The position numbers and the translations under genes were made by a program. This document shows, in pieces, positions 10,369 through 18,932 of a stretch of DNA of 64,000 nucleotides. Position 1 is the first letter of the stretch. Each line of letters begins with the position of its first letter. The notes beneath the pieces are model-generated. The model saw only the letters and a program-made list of their open reading frames with translations, was not told the origin of the DNA and ran no database searches. Source of the stretch: JAJTFA01 sp051715425 (lineage in GTDB: Bacteria > Bacteroidota > Bacteroidia > UKL13-3); NCBI GenBank assembly GCA_051715425.1, contig JBPXJS010000002.1:62001-126000 (forward strand). Direction: 5' to 3'.

Positions 10369-10443
10369 GGTGGAATATGGGGCTCGAACCCACGACCTCC
10401 TGAACCACAATCAGGCGCTCTAACCAACTGAGCTAAAACCACC
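10369..10443 (-). tRNA. tRNA-His (anticodon GTG)
   Basis: The minus strand folds as a tRNA: D-arm GCTC/GAGC, anticodon stem CCTGA/TCAGG with loop TTGTGGT (anticodon GTG), and T-arm GTGGG/CCCAT with loop TTCGAGC. The extra 5' G opposite C73 is the usual identity element of tRNA-His. The acceptor stem pairs at 1-4 and 7 but has two U.U oppositions at 5-68 and 6-67. CCA is not encoded. Confidence 0.88.
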
Positions 10444-10491
10444 GTTTAAGAGGGTGCAAATTTAATACAAGCTAAGTATTACGCAAAAAAA

Positions 10492-11220
10492 TTATGCAAT
10501 AAGGTTTTTTTCTACCTGCTCCCAGTTCAGTACGTTCCAGAATGCGCCAATATAATCTGCTCTTTTATTCTGATACTTAAGGTAGTAAGCATGCTCCCAC
10601 ACATCAATGCCCATCACAGGTTTGCCGGTATTGCCGGTTTTATCCATCATCGGATTATCCTGGTTAGGTGTGGTTATGATGCTCAGTTTGCCGTTTTCTT
10701 TTACTACCCAGGCCCAACCTGATCCAAATACACCGGTTGCGGCTTTATTAAATGCGGCCTTAAAGTTTTCCATCGATCCAAAACTGTTGTTTATGGCTTC
10801 CAGGGTTTTGGTTCCCGGTTGTGTATCCTTTTTAAGCAATTGCCAGAAAAAAGTATGGTTCCAGTGCCCACCGCCATGGTTTCTGATAGCCTGCCTCACA
10901 CTTTCAGGTGTTGTACCCAAATTGCGCAACAAATCTTCCAGCGATTTTCCTTTGAGTGATGGTTCTTTATCAAGTGCTTCATTTAGTTTGGTAACATAAG
11001 TCTGGTGATGCCTGCCATGGTGTATCTGCATGGTTTGTGCATCAATAAATGGTTCCAGCGCATCAAATCCATATCCCAAAGGCGGCAATTCAAATTTACC
11101 ATCAGCTCCGGTTAAGGTAATCAGTTGATTCACGCGCTCTTCAGCCTTGGTTGTATGAAGTATGGTTCCTAACCCGATGAGGGTGGCACCTTTTATAAAA
11201 TTTCTTCGGTTCGGTTTCAT
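10492..11220 (-). CDS. sodA: Exported Mn-type superoxide dismutase
   Basis: 242 residues. The N-terminus has a twin-arginine-like signal (NRRNFIKG followed by a hydrophobic stretch), suggesting Tat export; the mature enzyme would dismutate superoxide outside the cytoplasm. Metal ligands fit the Fe/Mn family: H67 (QIHHGRHH), H122 (GGHWNHTFFW), D206 and H210 (DVWEHAYYLKYQNKRADY). Gly117-Gly118 before the second His and Gln187 in TPNQDNP are the Mn-type rather than Fe-type pattern, so Mn or cambialistic use is inferred. It is divergent from the copper ATPase gene, a natural pairing of metal and oxidative-stress functions, but co-regulation is not shown. Confidence 0.9.
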   Translation of the reverse strand: MKPNRRNFIKGATLIGLGTILHTTKAEERVNQLITLTGADGKFELPPLGYGFDALEPFIDAQTMQIHHGRHHQTYVTKLNEALDKEPSLKGKSLEDLLRNLGTTPESVRQAIRNHGGGHWNHTFFWQLLKKDTQPGTKTLEAINNSFGSMENFKAAFNKAATGVFGSGWAWVVKENGKLSIITTPNQDNPMMDKTGNTGKPVMGIDVWEHAYYLKYQNKRADYIGAFWNVLNWEQVEKNLIA

Positions 11221-11278
11221 TCTTCTTAAGTGTTAATAGAATTAAATAAATAGCAGATTCGAAAGTAGGGATTTTAAC

Positions 11279-11286
11279 TAATTTTG
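11279..11286 (+). promoter_or_regulatory. -7 element (TAATTTTG) of the copper ATPase gene
   Basis: TAATTTTG matches TAnnTTTG and lies 11 nt before the ATG at 11298, implying a very short leader. Confidence 0.5.
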
Positions 11287-11297
11287 TTTGAACAATT

Positions 11298-13412
11298 ATG
11301 CAACAATTAACAGAACTGAAGGTTGATGGAATGACCTGCGCCAACTGTGCCCAGAGTATACGTAAAAGGCTGGAAAAAGAGGGGATGAGTAACGTAAATG
11401 TCAATTTTGCTTCCGGTGATGTTACTTTTGAGAATATTAATCAGGTTCCGCTGGAAAATATTGTAATAAGCATAGATGAACTTGGATATAAAGTAGTTGA
11501 TGATACCAAACCCGCTGAAAAAAAGTTTTTAGGTACCCTTGAGTCCAAATTTTACTTCTCCCTTATTTTCTCGGTACCCCTGTTGATGCATATGTTTATC
11601 AGTTGGGCTCCGCTTCATCAACCTGTTGTTCAACTCGTACTTTCTCTTCCAGTATATATCATGGGCTTGCGTTTTTTTGGTAAAAGCGCATACCATTCCC
11701 TTAAAAACGGAATGCCCAATATGGATGTGCTTATATTTACCGGTGCCTTTGCCGCCCTGTTGTATAGCGTAGCCGGCACCATCATGTTTTACGGCACGCA
11801 TCAGGTTCATCAATACCTGTTTTACGAAACGGGCACTTCTATTATTACCCTCGTATTGTTGGGCAATCTGCTGGAGAAATATTCGGTAAAACGCACCACA
11901 ACAGAATTAAATGCACTTCAGCAACTGAAGGTTGATGAGGCTAAAATGATTTTTGAAGTAAACGGGAAAGAGAAAATTTTTCCAATTAAATATGAGGATA
12001 TAAAGGTGGGTGATGTGCTGCTGGTAAATAGTGGAGATAAAATTCCAATTGATGGAGAAGTGATAAAAGGAAATGGAGAAGCAGATGAATCCATGCTTAC
12101 CGGTGAAAGTTTGCCTCAACCGAAACAGGCTGGCGAAAAGGTAATCGGGGGCACACTTCTTCAGGCGGGTACTTTGTATATGAAAGCCATTGCCACCCAC
12201 AAAAACACGGTGCTCAACAGCATTATAGAAATGGTAAAAAAAGCACAATCAGATAAGCCGGAATTGCAAAAACTGGCCGATAAAATAAGCGCGGTGTTTG
12301 TTCCTGTGGTGCTTGGTATTGCAGTTCTTACCTGGGTGGTTAATTTTGTTTTTCTGGATATCAGCATGAGTGAGTCAGTGATGCGGGCTGTGGCGGTACT
12401 GGTTATTTCCTGCCCATGTGCCATGGGACTGGCCACACCAACGGCCGTTATGGTGGGCATTGGTAAAGCTGCCCGAAACGGCATACTGGTAAAACAGGCT
12501 TCTGCCATGGAAATTCTGGCCACAGCCAGCCGGATGGTATTTGATAAAACCGGAACTTTAACTACAGGCCAGTTTAGTTTTACCATCTCCATTCATGATA
12601 AACACAGCGAGGCTGAAATAAAAAATATCATTTATAACCTGGAAAAATTTTCTTCTCACCCCATTGCCAAATCAGTATTAAAACACCCTGATTGGTTTAC
12701 GCATACCATCAATTTTTCAACCATAGAAGAACGCAAAGGGGCAGGGATGTTTGGAACTGCTGAAAACGGTGAACGTTACCAGTTAAGTACCACACGTGCT
12801 CCGGGTGGTGTTCAGCTTATCTCCGGTGATTTGTTTCTGATGATCAATGAAACACTGGCTGCAACCATTATCATGCGCGATGAATTGAAAACAGGAGTAA
12901 AGGAGGGTATAGCCAGTCTGCATCAACAACAGATTAAAACAGTGCTTTTGAGCGGAGATAATGAGCAAAAATGCAAAACGGCAGCAACCCAAAGTGGAAT
13001 AGAAGAGTGGTACTCAGGAAAATTGCCTGCCGATAAGCTTACTTTAATTACACAATTTACAGAAAAAGAAATTACAGCCATGGTGGGTGATGGGATCAAT
13101 GATGCGCCTGCCCTAAGTAAAGCCTCTGTTGCCGTTTCTTTTAGTAATGCTACCGATATTGCCAAACAATCAGCGCAGATTGTTTTGGTAAAGGATGGGT
13201 TTGAAACATTTACTCATGCCCATATTATTGCCAGGCAAACTTACCGCACCATTAAGCAAAACCTGTTTTGGGCATTTTTTTATAATATTATAGCCATCCC
13301 ACTTGCAGCCGCTGGTTTTCTGCACCCCATGATTGCAGCGGCCTCTATGGCATTCAGTGATGTAATTGTGATAGGTAATTCTATCAGACTCAGGTATACC
13401 CGTCTGAAATAA
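11298..13412 (+). CDS. copA: Copper-translocating P1B-type ATPase
   Basis: 704 residues. One N-terminal HMA metal-binding domain with GMTCANCA (residues about 11-18), eight-helix P1B topology, TGES actuator loop, membrane metal site SCPCAMGLATP (Cys372 and Cys374), phosphorylation site DKTGTLT (Asp416), SSHPIA in the nucleotide domain and GDGINDAP (597-604). It should export Cu+ from the cytoplasm. The last helix reads MAFSD where well-studied CopA proteins have MAxSS, so a usual metal-ligand Ser is Asp here. Helix 7 keeps FYN. It is divergent from the superoxide dismutase gene; no CueR-type regulator is adjacent. The start follows the TAATTTTG element. Confidence 0.92.
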   Translation: MQQLTELKVDGMTCANCAQSIRKRLEKEGMSNVNVNFASGDVTFENINQVPLENIVISIDELGYKVVDDTKPAEKKFLGTLESKFYFSLIFSVPLLMHMFISWAPLHQPVVQLVLSLPVYIMGLRFFGKSAYHSLKNGMPNMDVLIFTGAFAALLYSVAGTIMFYGTHQVHQYLFYETGTSIITLVLLGNLLEKYSVKRTTTELNALQQLKVDEAKMIFEVNGKEKIFPIKYEDIKVGDVLLVNSGDKIPIDGEVIKGNGEADESMLTGESLPQPKQAGEKVIGGTLLQAGTLYMKAIATHKNTVLNSIIEMVKKAQSDKPELQKLADKISAVFVPVVLGIAVLTWVVNFVFLDISMSESVMRAVAVLVISCPCAMGLATPTAVMVGIGKAARNGILVKQASAMEILATASRMVFDKTGTLTTGQFSFTISIHDKHSEAEIKNIIYNLEKFSSHPIAKSVLKHPDWFTHTINFSTIEERKGAGMFGTAENGERYQLSTTRAPGGVQLISGDLFLMINETLAATIIMRDELKTGVKEGIASLHQQQIKTVLLSGDNEQKCKTAATQSGIEEWYSGKLPADKLTLITQFTEKEITAMVGDGINDAPALSKASVAVSFSNATDIAKQSAQIVLVKDGFETFTHAHIIARQTYRTIKQNLFWAFFYNIIAIPLAAAGFLHPMIAAASMAFSDVIVIGNSIRLRYTRLK

Positions 13413-13445
13413 ACTACGCCATTTTTCGTATTGTGTATTTAGGTT

Positions 13446-14855
13446 TTGAATATTGACCGCATATATGGTTATTTGAAGCAAAGAACACTCTTGGCTGTAT
13501 TGGAAATTAAATTGAACCGCTTTAATAGTTTGCAGATATTTCAGTTTCTGCGTTTCGGGGCCATTTTGCTTATTTCCATCCTGTTAGCCAAAATTACTGC
13601 CTATGCTTACGATAGTCCGGGTTATGGTTTACTCATTATCAGCCGTTACGAATCCTTGTTGCTGGTAAGCGCCAGTTTAACCTTTTTCTGGGTATCCAGC
13701 ATCAGCAATACACTTATCCCTTTTTACAATGGAAGTGATGAGGAGCAGCAAAAAAGAATTCTTTTTAACGCATTTGTTTTACTCACTGCCTTCTCAGCAC
13801 TTGCGGCAATTGCCATGTTTATTTTTGGCAGCGTAAATTATGCGGAGAATGATATGTTTCATACCAAGGACCTGTTTCATACCTTCTCTTTGGTAATCTT
13901 TTTAAATACGCCAACCTATATAGCCGATAGTATTCTTTACCTGAATGGCAAGTATAAATCGCTTATTATCTGGGGTGTTGTTACTTTCTCCTTGCAGGTG
14001 GTATTGCTTTGTTTGCCTTTGCTTATGGGGCAAACATTAAACCTGGCCATTAACCTGTGGGTTATATTGTCTCTGCTTAAGTTTAACTATACCATTATTT
14101 TGCTCATGAAATATTCCATTATCAGTGTGCATACACGTCTGATTCTGGATTTTATGAAAAGGGTAATGCCTTTTATGTTTTCTATTTTGCTGGCAGGCAG
14201 TATGGATTATATCAGCAGCTACCTGGTGCAGCATTATTATACAGAGGCAGAGTTTGTAATTTTCAGGTATGGGGCCAAGGAGCTTCCCATCTTTTTAATT
14301 TTGGCCAATTCCCTTAGCAATGTGTATAGCGGAGAAATAGCCAAATTAAATCAGGAGGGGCAATTAAAGGAAGGGCTGCAGCGATTAAAAAAATCATCTA
14401 CCAAACTGATGAGGCGATTGTTTCCGGCTACTATTCTATTAATGTTTTTAAGTCCCTTTTATTTCAGATACCTGTTTAGCGAGCAGTTGGTAGAAGGGTA
14501 TAAAATTTTTAATATTTCCCTGCTGCTCATTATTTCCCGAATGATATTCCCACAAACGGTGATTATGGGCATTATGAAAAACCGCATTTTTTATGTGATA
14601 TCTGCCAATTATATCATCATCAATGTATTGCTTTCTTTTTGGTTTATGTACCTGTTTGGTATTTACGGAATTGCCTATGCTACGGCCATTGCTTTTCTGG
14701 CTGAAAAGTTAATGTATGCCATTTACTGCAAGATGGAAGGAATCCGATACAGGGAGTATACCGCCATGTACGAGCATATCATTTTTTCTATCCTTACGGT
14801 GGCCGCATACTTTGCTTCCATGTGGCTTTGGAACAACTATCCCTTAGTATCCTAA
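13446..14855 (+). CDS. Polysaccharide/lipid flippase-like membrane protein (MOP superfamily)
   Basis: About 469 residues with some 12 hydrophobic segments, arranged like Wzx/MATE-type exporters: FLRFGAILLISILLAK at the N-terminus, central LDFMKRVMPFMFSILLAGSMDYISSYLV, and C-terminal helices ending in a cytoplasmic or short tail. Proteins of this type move lipid-linked glycans or similar amphiphiles across the inner membrane. There is no ATG near the N-terminus, so the start must be a TTG; 13446 is the longest option and TTG 13473 is also possible. It lies 33 nt after copA but has no obvious functional link, and no glycan cluster surrounds it. Confidence 0.65.
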   Translation: MNIDRIYGYLKQRTLLAVLEIKLNRFNSLQIFQFLRFGAILLISILLAKITAYAYDSPGYGLLIISRYESLLLVSASLTFFWVSSISNTLIPFYNGSDEEQQKRILFNAFVLLTAFSALAAIAMFIFGSVNYAENDMFHTKDLFHTFSLVIFLNTPTYIADSILYLNGKYKSLIIWGVVTFSLQVVLLCLPLLMGQTLNLAINLWVILSLLKFNYTIILLMKYSIISVHTRLILDFMKRVMPFMFSILLAGSMDYISSYLVQHYYTEAEFVIFRYGAKELPIFLILANSLSNVYSGEIAKLNQEGQLKEGLQRLKKSSTKLMRRLFPATILLMFLSPFYFRYLFSEQLVEGYKIFNISLLLIISRMIFPQTVIMGIMKNRIFYVISANYIIINVLLSFWFMYLFGIYGIAYATAIAFLAEKLMYAIYCKMEGIRYREYTAMYEHIIFSILTVAAYFASMWLWNNYPLVS

Positions 14856-14870
14856 ATTAGAAATCTTTCT

Positions 14871-14878
14871 TACCTTCG
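14871..14878 (+). promoter_or_regulatory. -7 element (TACCTTCG) of the cystathionine beta-synthase gene
   Basis: TACCTTCG fits TAnnTTYG and lies 5 nt before the ATG. The transcript would be almost leaderless. Confidence 0.4.
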
Positions 14879-14883
14879 CCCCC

Positions 14884-16245
14884 ATGTGGAATAAAAATAT
14901 TTTAGAAACCATTGGCAATACGCCCCTGGTTCAGCTAAACAAAATTACCAAAGACCTGCCATGCACTGTTCTGGCCAAAATAGAAACCATGAATCCGGGC
15001 AATTCTATTAAAGACCGCATGGCGCTTAAAATGATTGAAGATGCCGAAAAAGACGGCCGCCTTAAACCGGGATATACTATTATTGAAGGAACCAGCGGCA
15101 ATACCGGAATGGGTCTTGCCATTGCTGCGGTAATTAAAGGATACCATTGCATTTTTACTACAACGGATAAACAGTCGAGAGAAAAGGTAGATGCCCTTAA
15201 AGCATTTGGTGCAGAAGTAATAGTTTGCCCTACCGATGTAGATCCGGAAGATCCCCGTTCTTATTATTCGGTTTCATCACGACTGGAAAAAGAAATTCCC
15301 AACTCATGGAAACCCAATCAGTATGATAACCTTTCCAACTCATTGGCTCATTATGAACAAACAGGTCCTGAAATATGGAAACAAACAGAGGGTAAAATTA
15401 CACACCTCGTTGTTGGTGTGGGCACTGGTGGTACCATTTGCGGTACCGGAAAATACTTAAAGGAGAAAAATCCTGCCATTAAAGTATTGGGTATTGATAC
15501 CTATGGTTCTGTATTTAAAAAATATAAGGAAACAGGTATTTTAGATAAGAATGAAATTTACCCGTATATCACTGAAGGTATTGGAGAAGATTTTTTACCA
15601 CAGAATGTAGATTTTAGTATTATCGATCATTTTGAGAAAGTAACAGATAAAGATGCGGCCATTATGACAAGAAGAATTCCCCGCGAGGAAGGCATTTTTG
15701 TTGGAAACTCTGCAGGATCAGCTATGGCTGGCCTGCTGCAGATGCGCCACATGTTTAAAGAAGGTGATGTGGTGGTTGTTATTTTTCACGACCATGGTAC
15801 CCGTTATCTGGGCAAAATGTTTAATGACGATTGGATGCGCGACCGCGGATTCCTGGTAAATGATCAGCCAAAAGCCATTAACCTCATTGAACGACATAAA
15901 CACCTGAAACTCGTTACTGCAAACGTAAACGACAATATACACGATACGGTTGCCAAAATGCGCAAGTACGATATTTCACAAATTCCGGTGGTAAATGATA
16001 AGGGAGAGTTTGTTGGTTCATTAAATGATTCTCACTTGTTCAGTAAGTTGATTGAGCAGCCCGATTTAAAATCAGATAAAATCAGCAAAGTGGTACAGGC
16101 TTCATTTCCATTTGTACACCCGGATGCCTCGCTGGAAGAGGTTTCCAAACTGATTACCAAAGAAAATAATGCCGTATTGTTAAAAACCCTGGGAGGAGAT
16201 GTTCACATCATTACCAAACAGGATATTATTGATGCGCTTGGATAA
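14884..16245 (+). CDS. cbs: Cystathionine beta-synthase with C-terminal CBS pair
   Basis: 453 residues. N-terminal fold-type II PLP domain (about 1-320): PGNSIKDRMA with the PLP lysine at about K43, EGTSGNTGMGLA, and the phosphate-binding loop VGVGTGGTICGTG. Two CBS motifs (about 335-453) form a regulatory Bateman module. It lacks the N-terminal heme domain of animal enzymes. It would condense serine (or O-acetylserine) with homocysteine to cystathionine in transsulfuration; a cysteine synthase role is the alternative. The stop overlaps the start of the thioesterase gene as TAATG, indicating translational coupling. Confidence 0.88.
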   Translation: MWNKNILETIGNTPLVQLNKITKDLPCTVLAKIETMNPGNSIKDRMALKMIEDAEKDGRLKPGYTIIEGTSGNTGMGLAIAAVIKGYHCIFTTTDKQSREKVDALKAFGAEVIVCPTDVDPEDPRSYYSVSSRLEKEIPNSWKPNQYDNLSNSLAHYEQTGPEIWKQTEGKITHLVVGVGTGGTICGTGKYLKEKNPAIKVLGIDTYGSVFKKYKETGILDKNEIYPYITEGIGEDFLPQNVDFSIIDHFEKVTDKDAAIMTRRIPREEGIFVGNSAGSAMAGLLQMRHMFKEGDVVVVIFHDHGTRYLGKMFNDDWMRDRGFLVNDQPKAINLIERHKHLKLVTANVNDNIHDTVAKMRKYDISQIPVVNDKGEFVGSLNDSHLFSKLIEQPDLKSDKISKVVQASFPFVHPDASLEEVSKLITKENNAVLLKTLGGDVHIITKQDIIDALG

Positions 16246-16679
16246 TGTCACACCCCGACACGCCATTTTATGTAGAACTCAAACTCCGAATTGACTGGAG
16301 TGAGATGGACATGTTTGCACATGTAAATAACGTGATGTTTATGAAATATGTTCAGGCATCACGGGTAAATTATTGGGAGAAATGCGGGTTATCATTATGG
16401 TATCACCGGGATAAAATTGGCCCTATGTTATTGTCCACTTCCTGTCATTTTAAAAAGCCTTTGTTTTATCCTGGTTTTGTATTGGTGCAGGCAAGAATGG
16501 AGTATATCAAACAATCGAGTTTTAGTTTGCACCACAGGCTGGTAAACGATGCAGGAGACGTAGTAGCCGAGGCCGTTGATGTGATGGTATTGTATGATTT
16601 TAACACCGAAAAAAAAGTGCACGTGCCCCAGGTTGTTCGCGATGCCGTTTCTGAAATTGAAAAAACAACGTTCGAATAA
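16245..16679 (+). CDS. Hotdog-fold acyl-CoA thioesterase (YbgC/4HBT-like)
   Basis: 144 residues. Hotdog fold with the typical active-site region DWSEMDMFAHVNNVMFMKYVQASRVNYW near the N-terminus: the D-M-F-A-H-V-N-N motif contains the catalytic Asp and conserved HxxN. Members hydrolyse acyl-CoA or acyl-ACP; the substrate cannot be read from sequence. The ATG overlaps the cbs stop, so it is the second gene of that operon. Confidence 0.85.
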   Translation: MSHPDTPFYVELKLRIDWSEMDMFAHVNNVMFMKYVQASRVNYWEKCGLSLWYHRDKIGPMLLSTSCHFKKPLFYPGFVLVQARMEYIKQSSFSLHHRLVNDAGDVVAEAVDVMVLYDFNTEKKVHVPQVVRDAVSEIEKTTFE

Positions 16680-16717
16680 GGTTATCATCACAGCAGTAAA
16701 ATTTTAACAGAACCCAT

Positions 16718-17161
16718 ATGGATATTTCAATATTAATTTCCCTCTATCATTTCGAACTGGATAACCTGCATAAAGAAATAAGCAGTTATACCAATGATGC
16801 TGATCTGTGGAAAAAACGCGAGGGTATTTCCAATTCCGGAGGCAATTTGTGTTTGCATGTAACGGGAAGCATTCAGCACTTTCTTGGCGCAACACTTGGC
16901 GACACAGGTTATGTAAGAGACCGAGATGGGGAATTTACAACAACGGGTCTATCAAAAGAAGCTTTGTTAAATGAAATCACCACTGCCAAAAATGTGGTTA
17001 CAGAAGTGTTGGGTAAAATGAGCCAGAACGACCTCGACAATCCTTTCCCATTTGAGTTTATGGGAAAACAAAGCACCGCATTTTATCTTACCCGTTTCCT
17101 GGCTCACCTTAGTTATCACCTTGGTCAGGTAAATTACCACAGGCGGCTTATCAATAGCTGA
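16718..17161 (+). CDS. DinB-like four-helix protein (DUF1572-type)
   Basis: 147 residues. The LNLHVTGSIQHFLGATLG-like segment (here GGNLCLHVTGSIQHFLG, about residues 46-62) and the C-terminal HLSYHLGQVNYHRRL supply the metal-binding histidines of the DinB/YfiT fold. Such proteins include putative thiol-dependent transferases; most are uncharacterised. It lies 38 nt after the thioesterase on the same strand, so probably in the same operon. Confidence 0.8.
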   Translation: MDISILISLYHFELDNLHKEISSYTNDADLWKKREGISNSGGNLCLHVTGSIQHFLGATLGDTGYVRDRDGEFTTTGLSKEALLNEITTAKNVVTEVLGKMSQNDLDNPFPFEFMGKQSTAFYLTRFLAHLSYHLGQVNYHRRLINS

Positions 17162-17177
17162 TTCCTTTTTTCCTCCT

Positions 17178-17528
17178 ATGGAAATCAACCAGATTGATGC
17201 TTATTTTATGGGGCATACAGAACCTGTTAAGGGATGTATGCTGGCGCTGCGAATGCTGATTCTTTCACAGCATCAGGAAATCAGCATCACCTGGCGGTAT
17301 GGCATGCCATTTTTTAATTATAAGGGAAAACGTTTTTGTTACCTGTGGATACATAAAAAAAGCCATCAACCTTATATCGGATTTGTTGATGGCAACAGGA
17401 TGAATCACCCGGAACTGGAGCAGGAAAAAAGAGCGAGAATGAAAATTTTACTGGTAGATCCGCAAAAAGATTTGCCTCAAAAACGCATCAGTTTATTGTT
17501 AAAAGAAGCTATATCATTATGTAAATAA
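17178..17528 (+). CDS. DUF1801 family protein
   Basis: 116 residues. The segment ITWRYGMPFFNYKGKRFCYLW followed by a GFVDG strand is the usual DUF1801 (YdhG-like) pattern, a small alpha/beta protein of unknown function. It lies 16 nt after the DinB-like gene and is the last gene before a large hairpin, so it probably closes the cbs operon. Confidence 0.8.
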   Translation: MEINQIDAYFMGHTEPVKGCMLALRMLILSQHQEISITWRYGMPFFNYKGKRFCYLWIHKKSHQPYIGFVDGNRMNHPELEQEKRARMKILLVDPQKDLPQKRISLLLKEAISLCK

Positions 17529-17587
17529 CAAATACCTGTACGCACTGCTGCCTTTGAAACAATATGGTAGCAGGGTACAGGTATTTG
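17529..17587. terminator. Large hairpin between convergent genes
   Basis: A perfect 13-bp outer stem (CAAATACCTGTAC/GTACAGGTATTTG) encloses a second stem (CTGCTGCC with GGTAGCAG, one G.T). It overlaps neither stop by more than a base and has no long T-run, so a bidirectional terminator is likely but not certain. Confidence 0.6.
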
Positions 17588-17597
17588 CCTTTGGAAT

Positions 17598-18785
17598 TTA
17601 TTCCGATTTATAACCCTTAAGTTTTGCCAGATCAAGTATGGAGTTTTTTACCACCACTCCAAAGTCGTCCTTACCTGCCTTTTTCTTCGATTCCTCATCT
17701 ATATACAACTGACGTTTTTTCGATAACTCCGAAATTTGTTTCTGAATGGTTGCCCTTTCATTTGCCTTTTGTTTTACCACTGCTTTAAATTGTGCAGGTG
17801 CCATATTCTGGTATTCTTTTGGAAGCGTTTTTTTCTCCACTTTATCTACATAGGTAGAGTCTGTTGTTACCTTATCTATCAGGTCCCAGCTCTCGTTTTT
17901 GTATATGGCTTTTGATTTAGATACAATGCGCTCAGCCTGGTTGGATTTGGAAATATGACCTGCATTTCTGTCCTGCTCAGCCTGCTTGGTATAACCAACT
18001 GCACCCTGCGCACCATAATAAATATAGGTTCCATTTAGTTTCTGGTTAAAGCTTTCTATCTCGGTATCATAAGGCGTTTCAATAAAGGCTACGCGCTCAT
18101 CGGAGTTAATGCAAAAGTACTTACCTCTTCCACGTTCAGCTCCATCTTTCCAGAAACCGCTTACACCGGCATAACAATCACCGCAATGAATGGTATTGAT
18201 AAAAATTTCTTTCCCGGTGGCTCCGCTTATGGCTTCTTTATAGCTAATTCCGCCCTGATTAAAGGGTTCGTTTCCTGCTATATAAATCAGTTTCATATCG
18301 CTGCTTCTGTTGCCCCAGTTCAGGTTTTTTACGGCATCATCAATTACTGCCCCGCAATACTCAGATCCTCCGTTGGTGGTAATGGCAAATAATTTTTCAG
18401 AGATCAGGTCAAGGTCACTCGTAAATGGTGTAATCTGTCTGATAAAATTGTTATGAGCCGGGAGGCCATCGTTTCCGTACATATAAAGGGAGATTTGAAT
18501 GCCCGTTGTTTTGCCGTTGTATTTTAAGGTGGTAAGGGTATTCACTATATTCCATAACCTCGATTTGGCCTGATCAATTAATCCGTCCATGCTATTGGAG
18601 GCATCCAGCAAAATGGCTACCTGAATATTGGCATCGGCATCAGGAGGTGGAGGATTGGGGTCGGGCAGAGCTGTGTTAAATCCGCTTCCTGAACCATTGG
18701 CTTTTCTCATTACACAATAACTTTTTTCGCTAAAGAGAAAAACAAGTGTGCCGGCAATGGCACAAAAAATAATCAGCTTTTTCAT
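17598..18785 (-). CDS. Secreted von Willebrand factor A domain protein
   Basis: 395 residues. N-terminal hydrophobic signal (LIIFCAIAGTLVFLFS), then a Pro/Asp-rich linker (PDPNPPPPDADA) and a VWA domain from about residue 54. The MIDAS motif is intact: DASNS at 61-65. A divalent metal held there would mediate protein binding. The C-terminal 130 residues are charged and probably helical (KKRQLYIDEESKKKAGKDD). Partner unknown. It is divergent from a LytS/LytTR operon across a short region with direct repeats that could serve both. Confidence 0.82.
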   Translation of the reverse strand: MKKLIIFCAIAGTLVFLFSEKSYCVMRKANGSGSGFNTALPDPNPPPPDADANIQVAILLDASNSMDGLIDQAKSRLWNIVNTLTTLKYNGKTTGIQISLYMYGNDGLPAHNNFIRQITPFTSDLDLISEKLFAITTNGGSEYCGAVIDDAVKNLNWGNRSSDMKLIYIAGNEPFNQGGISYKEAISGATGKEIFINTIHCGDCYAGVSGFWKDGAERGRGKYFCINSDERVAFIETPYDTEIESFNQKLNGTYIYYGAQGAVGYTKQAEQDRNAGHISKSNQAERIVSKSKAIYKNESWDLIDKVTTDSTYVDKVEKKTLPKEYQNMAPAQFKAVVKQKANERATIQKQISELSKKRQLYIDEESKKKAGKDDFGVVVKNSILDLAKLKGYKSE

Positions 18786-18847
18786 AATTGTTTTGATTAA
18801 TGTTTACTCAAAACTATGATGGCTTTTGCAGTGGTTTTGGGCCAAAT

Positions 18848-18876
18848 GGTGAAACCGGTTTCCCACTGGGTGAAAC
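18848..18876. promoter_or_regulatory. Candidate LytTR operator: direct repeats at 21-bp spacing
   Basis: GGTGAAAC occurs at 18848-18855 and again at 18869-18876, exactly 21 bp apart; the first lies within the palindrome GAAACCGGTTTC (18851-18862). LytTR-domain regulators bind two direct repeats about two helical turns apart, and the neighbouring operon encodes one. The site sits between divergent genes. Confidence 0.4.
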
Positions 18877-18932
18877 ACCATCCGCGTTTGAGGTAATTCG
18901 CTTTTCTTTGTTTATTATTGAATAGTAACGGT

